Origin: CAYGEY01 sp964349065
GTDB lineage: Bacteria; Patescibacteriota; Gracilibacteria; 1-14-2-50-48-13
Direction: 5' to 3'
Assembly (NCBI GenBank): GCA_964349065.1
Contig: CAYGEY010000028.1
Coordinates: 1 to 9,625 of the forward strand
Length of the DNA stretch: 9,625 nucleotides
Position 1 is the first letter of the stretch; each line of letters opens with the position of its first letter. The position numbers were made by a program, and so were the translations under genes. The notes beneath the pieces were generated by a model. It saw only the letters and a program-made list of their open reading frames with translations. It was not told the DNA's origin and did no database searches. Shown in pieces: positions 5,073 to 9,625 of the stretch.

Positions 5073-5807
5073 TTAAACTAAACCTAAGTCTTGCAGTTCA
5101 GTCTTAAACATTTCTTCCAATTCATTGGAAAAATGTTTTTGTGTTAGCTCCCCAACTAGGATTACCAGATCATAATAATCTTTTTCTAGTGATTGTATCA
5201 GTGTGTCCAAAGAAACCTGTTCTTTCTGCATTTTTATGGCGAACTCTTTTGCTCTGACATGTATACTTTCATCATAAGAATCATGTATATCTAACAGCAT
5301 CTTTAGAGTTACGTGCTCGGGGAAATGTTTTAAGATTAAGGTGAATGCTGTATTTATAACAGCCTCATCCCAATCATTGAGATCTTCAAGAAGTTTTTCC
5401 AGTGATATTTTTTCTTTTGGAAGCATTAACATTAATTCCATTGCTTGGCTACGCACAGATGCATCAACACATCTCTGTATTACCAGTAGCATTTCGAAAG
5501 TTAAATATTCTGGAAAATGCTTCATGATAAGTTCCGCCGCCAAGGTTTGTACTTCAATATGCATTGATTCCTGTGCCTTTAGCAGAGTTTCAAGAGATAA
5601 TTGATCAGCAGGGATTCGTAGAGCTACTTCTCTGCCAATAAAATTTATTTCTTCTACACCCTCGACGTCATGATCAAAACTAGTTATTTGTGTCATGAGA
5701 ACATTCTCAAGATCAAATTGTTCAATCCTGTATTTCTCAATAGCCACTAATTGAACAATCTTGGGAAGCTTCCTTAGCTGTTCTAAAAACGTCTGAAAAT
5801 CTAACAT
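5073..5807 (-). CDS. HEAT-like helical repeat protein, unknown function
   Basis: 244 residues with no catalytic motif or membrane segment, so probably a cytoplasmic scaffold or binding protein. Residues 70-229 hold five consecutive units of exactly 32 residues, starting at 70, 102, 134, 166 and 198. Each begins (I/L/V)(S/T)(L/F)(E/K/D)xLL, and most have a central D/E-xxV/I and a helix such as 'AAELIMKHF'. Units 1, 3 and 5 end in KHFPE or KHFSN. Units 2 and 4 end in LPKEK or MQKEQ, so the true period is a 64-residue pair. A degenerate unit at 31-69 (FDLENVL...IPADQ) precedes them. The pattern suggests paired helices stacked into an alpha-solenoid, like HEAT or leucine-rich-variant repeats; the family assignment is mine. 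GGAG (5819-5816) lies 8 bases before the ATG, the clearest Shine-Dalgarno sequence in the window, which fixes the start. It has its own promoter within the msrA-side gap. Confidence 0.75.
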   Translation of the reverse strand: MLDFQTFLEQLRKLPKIVQLVAIEKYRIEQFDLENVLMTQITSFDHDVEGVEEINFIGREVALRIPADQLSLETLLKAQESMHIEVQTLAAELIMKHFPEYLTFEMLLVIQRCVDASVRSQAMELMLMLPKEKISLEKLLEDLNDWDEAVINTAFTLILKHFPEHVTLKMLLDIHDSYDESIHVRAKEFAIKMQKEQVSLDTLIQSLEKDYYDLVILVGELTQKHFSNELEEMFKTELQDLGLV

Positions 5808-5843
5808 AATATTTTCTCCAAGTTTTTGATTTTATTTTGATAT

Positions 5844-5873
5844 TAAATAACACTATATATTACAAAGTGTCAA
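5844..5873 (-). promoter_or_regulatory. Promoter of the helical repeat protein gene
   Basis: On the minus strand a perfect TTGACA (5873-5868) is followed after 18 bases by TATTTA (5849-5844), which has an extended -10 TGT in front. The -10 box is poor (3 of 6), compensated by the extension and the perfect -35 box. It lies just after the msrA stop codon at 5887, so the repeat protein gene can be transcribed apart from mutS-msrA. Confidence 0.45.
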
Positions 5874-5886
5874 TATTTCACTCTAC

Positions 5887-6450
5887 CTATAAAATCTCTT
5901 CCATCCCCTTTTCACTATTCCCCTCCTTCACCTTACTCCCAAACATCTGTAACAACTTTTTGATCTTCGGTGAAATCACATATTCACAGTACGGCTGTCC
6001 CCTATTCTGATCATAATAATCCTGGTGGTATTTCTCGGCATCATAAAACTCTGTATCTACTTTCACTTCGGTAACGATGGGATCTGTGAACTCATGCGAT
6101 GACGTTAGATCGGAGATTTTCTTCTGACAAATATCCGCATCTAACGAATTTTCACAAAAAATCACGGACCGATACTGCGTCCCCATATCTGCTCCCTGGC
6201 GGTTTAATGTGGTCGGGTCGTGGAGTGCAAAAAATATGTCTAAAAGTTCTGAAAGTGAAATTACCGCCGGATCGTAGCCTACTTTAAGGACTTCCGCATG
6301 TCCGGTTTTTCCGGTTGTGACGTCGTGGTATGATGGATCTTTTACTTCGCCTCCTGCATATCCGGAAACTACGCTTTCCACGCCTTTGATGCGCTTAAAT
6401 ATCGCATCCATGCACCAGAAGCATCCTCCGCCAAATGTTATACTTTTCAT
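5887..6450 (-). CDS. msrA: Peptide-methionine (S)-S-oxide reductase
   Basis: 187 residues, a normal length for MsrA, which reduces the S form of methionine sulfoxide in proteins using thioredoxin-type electrons. The family signature is at the N-terminus: GGGCFWCMDAIF (residues 7-18) with catalytic Cys10. GYAGG (30-34), the TTGKTGHAEV segment (45-54), DPTTLNRQGADMGTQYRS (78-95) and YHQDYY (141-146) follow in order. Cys155 (GQPYCEYVISPKI) is in the place of a resolving cysteine; Cys13 is a further candidate. The extreme C-terminus (KVKEGNSEKGMEEIL) is a charged tail. Its ATG overlaps the mutS stop by four bases (ATGA), so the two are translated in a coupled way. No MsrB domain is fused or adjacent, so reduction of the R form must be encoded elsewhere or be missing. 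Confidence 0.96.
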   Translation of the reverse strand: MKSITFGGGCFWCMDAIFKRIKGVESVVSGYAGGEVKDPSYHDVTTGKTGHAEVLKVGYDPAVISLSELLDIFFALHDPTTLNRQGADMGTQYRSVIFCENSLDADICQKKISDLTSSHEFTDPIVTEVKVDTEFYDAEKYHQDYYDQNRGQPYCEYVISPKIKKLLQMFGSKVKEGNSEKGMEEIL

Positions 6451-9065
6451 GAAGATTTTTTATGAAGTAATTGTTGTTGTTCTTTTACCCACAGCATAGT
6501 ATCAATCGGTGTTAAGTTTTCAATTTCTATTTCCTTCAATGCTTTTTCAAACGCTGATGATGTTTGTGTCGGTGCGCTCATGACCTGTGAAAACAATGTC
6601 GGTTGCAAATGATCGAGGCTTTGTTCTTTCTCCGTTGTCTCCAAACTCAGCAAAACCTCCTCGGCGCGTTTAATAATCTCTTTGTGAATCCCTGCGAGTT
6701 TTGCTACCTCGATACCATAACTTTTGGTTGCTCCGCCGTCGACTATTTTGTGTAAAAAAACTATGGAGCCGTTTCGTTCTGAAACAAGTGCAGAGAGGTT
6801 TTTCGCATGGTCCAGCGTTTCCACGACATTGATGAGTTCGTGATAATGTGTTGCAAAAAGCGTGAATGATTTGGTTTCATTGTGCAAATACTCAAGTATA
6901 GCCCAGGCAAGCGAGAGTCCATCGTATGTGGAAGTTCCTCGTCCGAGTTCATCTAAAATGATGAGACTTTTGTCAGTCGCGTTTTGTAGGATTTGCGCGG
7001 CCTCTTGCATCTCCACCATAAATGTCGATGATCCGCGGCTCACGTTGTCCTGGGCGCCGATGCGGGTGAAGATGCGGTCGATGACTGGGAGCTTTGCACA
7101 TTCGGCCGGGACGTAGCAGCCGATCTGTGCGAGGTAGATGGAGAGGGCTATTTGCCGTAGGAAGGTTGATTTTCCCGCCATGTTGGGGCCGGTGATGACA
7201 TATGTGTATGTGGCATCTTTTTCGTTTGTTGCAACTTTTGAAAATTTCACATTATTCGGAACAAATGATTTTCCTTCTCTTTTCAAAATACTTTCAATCA
7301 CAGGATGCCTTCCTTTTTCGATGGTAAGTATTTGTTCATCCGTCATTTCCGGTTTGGCGAATTTGTTTCTGTAACTTACTTCCGCGAACGTGGAAAATAC
7401 GTCTAATGTAGCAAGTGCTTCTGCCAAGCGGTGAATGAGAATAATGTGGCTGAGGGCGACGCTCCGCACTTCGCAAAAAGTATCATATTCCAGAGCCCGC
7501 AGTTTGTCTTCACAGGTCAGGATTTTTTCTTCAAATGATTGGAGCTCGGGAGTTGTGTATCGTTCTGCATTCACAAGTGTTTGTCTTCGTTGGAAATACT
7601 CCGGTACTGATTTTGCTTGTGATTTCGTAACCTCTAAAAAGTAACCGAAGACCCCCGTATATTTTACCTTCAGTGTTGAGATTCCTGATTTCTTTTGTTC
7701 TTCCTCGGTGTACCTTACTAACCACGTTTTCGCATCTTTTTGTAAAAGCCGTAGTTCGTCGATTTCTGAATTATACCCGGACTTGATACTTCCCAATTCA
7801 TCAAATGAAAGTGGAGGCTCATCCGCAATAGCTTGTTCAATGAGATGCTCAACATTTTTGAGTTCCCCTAAAGCCTGTTCAATATCTTTTCCCATGAGGA
7901 TTTGTGTGTGCAGAGTTTCCTGATGCTCTTTGAGCGTAACATACACCTCAAAACTTTTACGAAGTGTTGTTTTTAATGCAATGAGATCTCTCGCATTGCC
8001 GCGCTCCATCGAAAGTTTGGCGATAATCCGCTCCAGGTCATACGTTTCTCCAAGCAGGGTGCGAAGCGATTTCCGAAGCCCTGTATTTTTGTACATTTCC
8101 TCAACTGATAAATGTCGAATCAGTATTTTTTGTTTATCAATGAGTGGTGAGAGCATAATTCTTCGTAGTAACCGCCCCCCTCCCCCTGTGGTTGTATATG
8201 CTAAAATGCCGTATACACTACCGTCAATTTTGAAATCTTTGGAAGTCTGAAAAAGCTCGAGATTGCGGATGGTATTTTCATCCAGGATCATTGCATCACC
8301 GAGGTTTTTTATAGAAAGAGTTTTAATATGAGATACAGCGACTTTTTGTGTTTCGTACACGTACTCAAGAAGGAGGCTGGAGCTTTCAAGTTCTGGGCAT
8401 TTTTCTTGAAGTGAAAGTGATTCTAAGGAATGGATTTGGTAGTGACTTAGTAGCACTTTTTCAGGATTTTTAGGAATGGGTCTTTCTGTAATATGAACGC
8501 TCGGAAGTTTGTTCGTTATATCTTCTTTAGAAATTTCCGAAAAAATATTGTGTGCGAGGAGAACCTCTGTGGGAGCAAGTTTGTAGACCTCTTCCAAAAG
8601 AGTTTGTTTTGAAGCAATTTTCGAAACAAAAAATTCGCCGGTTGAAAGATCAAGTGCTGAGAGTGCAAATGTATTGGCTCCCCCTGTGATCCCGACAAGA
8701 AATCGATTTTCGTTATTGTTGGTTGTTCCTTCAAACATAGCGGTCCCCGGAGTGATGATGCGGACAATATCGCGTTCAACGATGCCCGGAAGTTTCGGGT
8801 CCGAAATTTGTTCGCAAATGGCGATTTTGTGTCCCAGATTGGTGAGTTCCACCAAATATTTTTCTGCAGCGTGGTATGGGATTCCGGCAAGTGGTGTTGC
8901 AGTTTCGTCAGTTTTACCGCGTGTGGTCAAAGTAAGCCCCAGAAGCTTCGAGGCTAGTTTTGCATCCTCATCAAACATTTCATAAAAATCCCCCATGCGG
9001 AAAAATAAGATGGCGTCACCAGCTTTTTCTTTCATGTCGTAATATTGTTTCATTGCCGGGGTCAT
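6447..9065 (-). CDS. mutS: DNA mismatch repair protein MutS
   Basis: 872 residues from ATG 9065 (E. coli MutS is 853). It recognises mismatches and small loops in new DNA and, using ATP, recruits MutL. The mismatch-binding domain has the Phe-x-Glu wedge F27-Y28-E29 in FFRMGDFYEMF. Connector, lever and clamp domains follow (about 115-560), with the clamp region near KVKYTGVFGYFLEV. The ATPase domain has Walker A GPNMAGKST (626-634), the SRGSSTFMVEM signature loop, Walker B LIILDE (Asp705, Glu706) followed by LGRGTSTYDG, and the ATHYHEL switch. A helical C-terminal tail ends at KKSS. The frame stays open 67 residues upstream to 9266, but that part is not MutS-like and the family starts at 'MTPAMKQYYDMK'. 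Upstream of 9065 only a weak AGAGA is seen. First gene of the mutS-msrA pair; MutL is not in the window. Confidence 0.97.
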   Translation of the reverse strand: MTPAMKQYYDMKEKAGDAILFFRMGDFYEMFDEDAKLASKLLGLTLTTRGKTDETATPLAGIPYHAAEKYLVELTNLGHKIAICEQISDPKLPGIVERDIVRIITPGTAMFEGTTNNNENRFLVGITGGANTFALSALDLSTGEFFVSKIASKQTLLEEVYKLAPTEVLLAHNIFSEISKEDITNKLPSVHITERPIPKNPEKVLLSHYQIHSLESLSLQEKCPELESSSLLLEYVYETQKVAVSHIKTLSIKNLGDAMILDENTIRNLELFQTSKDFKIDGSVYGILAYTTTGGGGRLLRRIMLSPLIDKQKILIRHLSVEEMYKNTGLRKSLRTLLGETYDLERIIAKLSMERGNARDLIALKTTLRKSFEVYVTLKEHQETLHTQILMGKDIEQALGELKNVEHLIEQAIADEPPLSFDELGSIKSGYNSEIDELRLLQKDAKTWLVRYTEEEQKKSGISTLKVKYTGVFGYFLEVTKSQAKSVPEYFQRRQTLVNAERYTTPELQSFEEKILTCEDKLRALEYDTFCEVRSVALSHIILIHRLAEALATLDVFSTFAEVSYRNKFAKPEMTDEQILTIEKGRHPVIESILKREGKSFVPNNVKFSKVATNEKDATYTYVITGPNMAGKSTFLRQIALSIYLAQIGCYVPAECAKLPVIDRIFTRIGAQDNVSRGSSTFMVEMQEAAQILQNATDKSLIILDELGRGTSTYDGLSLAWAILEYLHNETKSFTLFATHYHELINVVETLDHAKNLSALVSERNGSIVFLHKIVDGGATKSYGIEVAKLAGIHKEIIKRAEEVLLSLETTEKEQSLDHLQPTLFSQVMSAPTQTSSAFEKALKEIEIENLTPIDTMLWVKEQQQLLHKKSS

Positions 9066-9247
9066 ATTCGTATCTCTGTTTACTTGATATATGTTGAATA
9101 TATTCTTTTTCGTTAATAATTCCAGATGAAATTTGGGAGATTGTTTTTTGTGGGTGTTGTAAAAAAGTACCAACAGAATCGGCTTGTGCAGTGAGATTAT
9201 TTGATGTATGTGGATGGGAGTTACTGAATTCCTAATTACATGTTGCA
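9066..9247. other. Divergent promoter region between mutS and the NYN gene
   Basis: 182 bases with no supported gene. Both flanking genes point outwards, so promoters for each must lie here. AT-rich candidates for -10 boxes are seen towards mutS (TATATT and TATATC near 9085-9100), but none has a convincing -35 partner, and I call no specific site. Confidence 0.4.
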
Positions 9248-9625
9248 ATGAGTGTTGAAAAATCAAAGAGAAATTATGCGTTTATAGACGGGCAGAATCT
9301 GTATATGAATACAGCCAAAAAAGAAAAAGATCCTTGGAGAATAGATTTAACTCGTTTTCGAAATTATCTGACAAAAAAATATAATGTTACTCAGGCTTAT
9401 TATTATATTGGATACTCCATGTTAGAAAATCAAAAATTATACATTAAGATTAAGCAGGCCGGATTTTTATTAGTCTTCCGGGAACATAATATTTACATGC
9501 ATGGGACAAAGAAAGGTAATGTTGATTGTGACATTATTTTTCATGTTATGAGGATAATGTCTGAGGCAGAAGATTTTGATAAAATTCTACTTATATCGGG
9601 TGATGGTGATTATAAGCTATTAATT
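9248..9625 (+). CDS. NYN-domain (LabA/DUF88-type) protein, N-terminal 126 residues
   Basis: The frame opens at ATG 9248 and runs off the right edge after 126 codons. It has the NYN fold, a PIN-like nuclease fold in which acidic residues bind a metal and many members act on RNA. Visible landmarks are the first strand YAFIDGQNLYM with Asp14 and Asn17, a strand 'QAYYYIGYSM', 'KGNVDCDIIFHVMRIM' with Asp93 and Asp95, and the 'LLISGDGDYK' strand with Asp119 and Asp121. This is the acidic set expected for an active member. The missing C-terminus may add a second domain. No Shine-Dalgarno sequence precedes the ATG. The gene is divergent from mutS and there is no evidence that they work together. An RNA-processing or RNA-turnover role is the family's usual assignment; the substrate here is unknown. 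Confidence 0.88.
   Translation, partial: MSVEKSKRNYAFIDGQNLYMNTAKKEKDPWRIDLTRFRNYLTKKYNVTQAYYYIGYSMLENQKLYIKIKQAGFLLVFREHNIYMHGTKKGNVDCDIIFHVMRIMSEAEDFDKILLISGDGDYKLLI

Noticed and set aside
9066..9266. 67-residue N-terminal extension of the mutS frame
   Set aside because: The extension is unlike any MutS N-terminus, the family starts at MTPAMKQYY, and the extra sequence covers the divergent promoter region of the NYN gene.
1..9625. TGA recoding as in Gracilibacteria/Absconditabacteria
   Set aside because: mutS and the nuclease end at TGA in the expected place and no in-frame TGA interrupts the conserved genes.
1..9625. tRNA or rRNA genes
   Set aside because: No cloverleaf with a TTCGA-type T arm or rRNA motif was recognised by eye in the intergenic regions.

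Overview
The window looks like chromosomal DNA from a small-genome bacterium, most likely of the Candidate Phyla Radiation (Patescibacteria). The hints are an AT-rich base composition, weak or absent Shine-Dalgarno sequences at most starts, a sortase with a long N-terminal cytoplasmic tail, and a mix of core and unrecognised genes. Standard stop codons, including TGA, fit every gene, so there is no sign of TGA recoding. The lineage is an inference from gene content only.

Region 1 (1-1375, minus strand) is an AT-rich accessory block read leftwards from a good promoter at 1348-1375. It holds an Mrr-like PD-(D/E)XK nuclease, a 65-residue reading frame interrupted by a one-base frameshift at an A run, and the start of an unknown gene whose ATG overlaps the stop of the shifted frame (TAATG). 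The layout resembles a restriction or defence operon, but no second enzyme is complete enough here to prove it.

Region 2 (1380-1942) has a 96-residue two-helix membrane protein on the plus strand. It is followed by a free-standing TTGACA/TAAAAT promoter and about 115 bases of non-coding sequence ending in a strong hairpin. This is a candidate small RNA that I could not assign to a family. The hairpin is two-sided and probably also ends the convergent sortase transcript.

Region 3 (1943-3265) has a membrane-anchored sortase (minus strand). Behind it lies an intergenic stretch with two long perfect palindromes (23-bp and 21-bp arms, 30- and 31-base loops). They share the outer sequence AAGACTTCC...GGAAGT and lack the T tract of ordinary terminators.

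Region 4 (3266-9065) is a run of minus-strand genes: mutS, then msrA overlapping it by 4 bases (ATGA), then a protein of 32-residue helical repeats with its own promoter and Shine-Dalgarno sequence, then a hairpin, then pyrG (CTP synthase). mutS and msrA form a translationally coupled DNA/protein damage-repair pair.

Region 5 (9066-9625): a NYN-domain (PIN-like nuclease fold) protein starts divergently from mutS and runs off the right edge.
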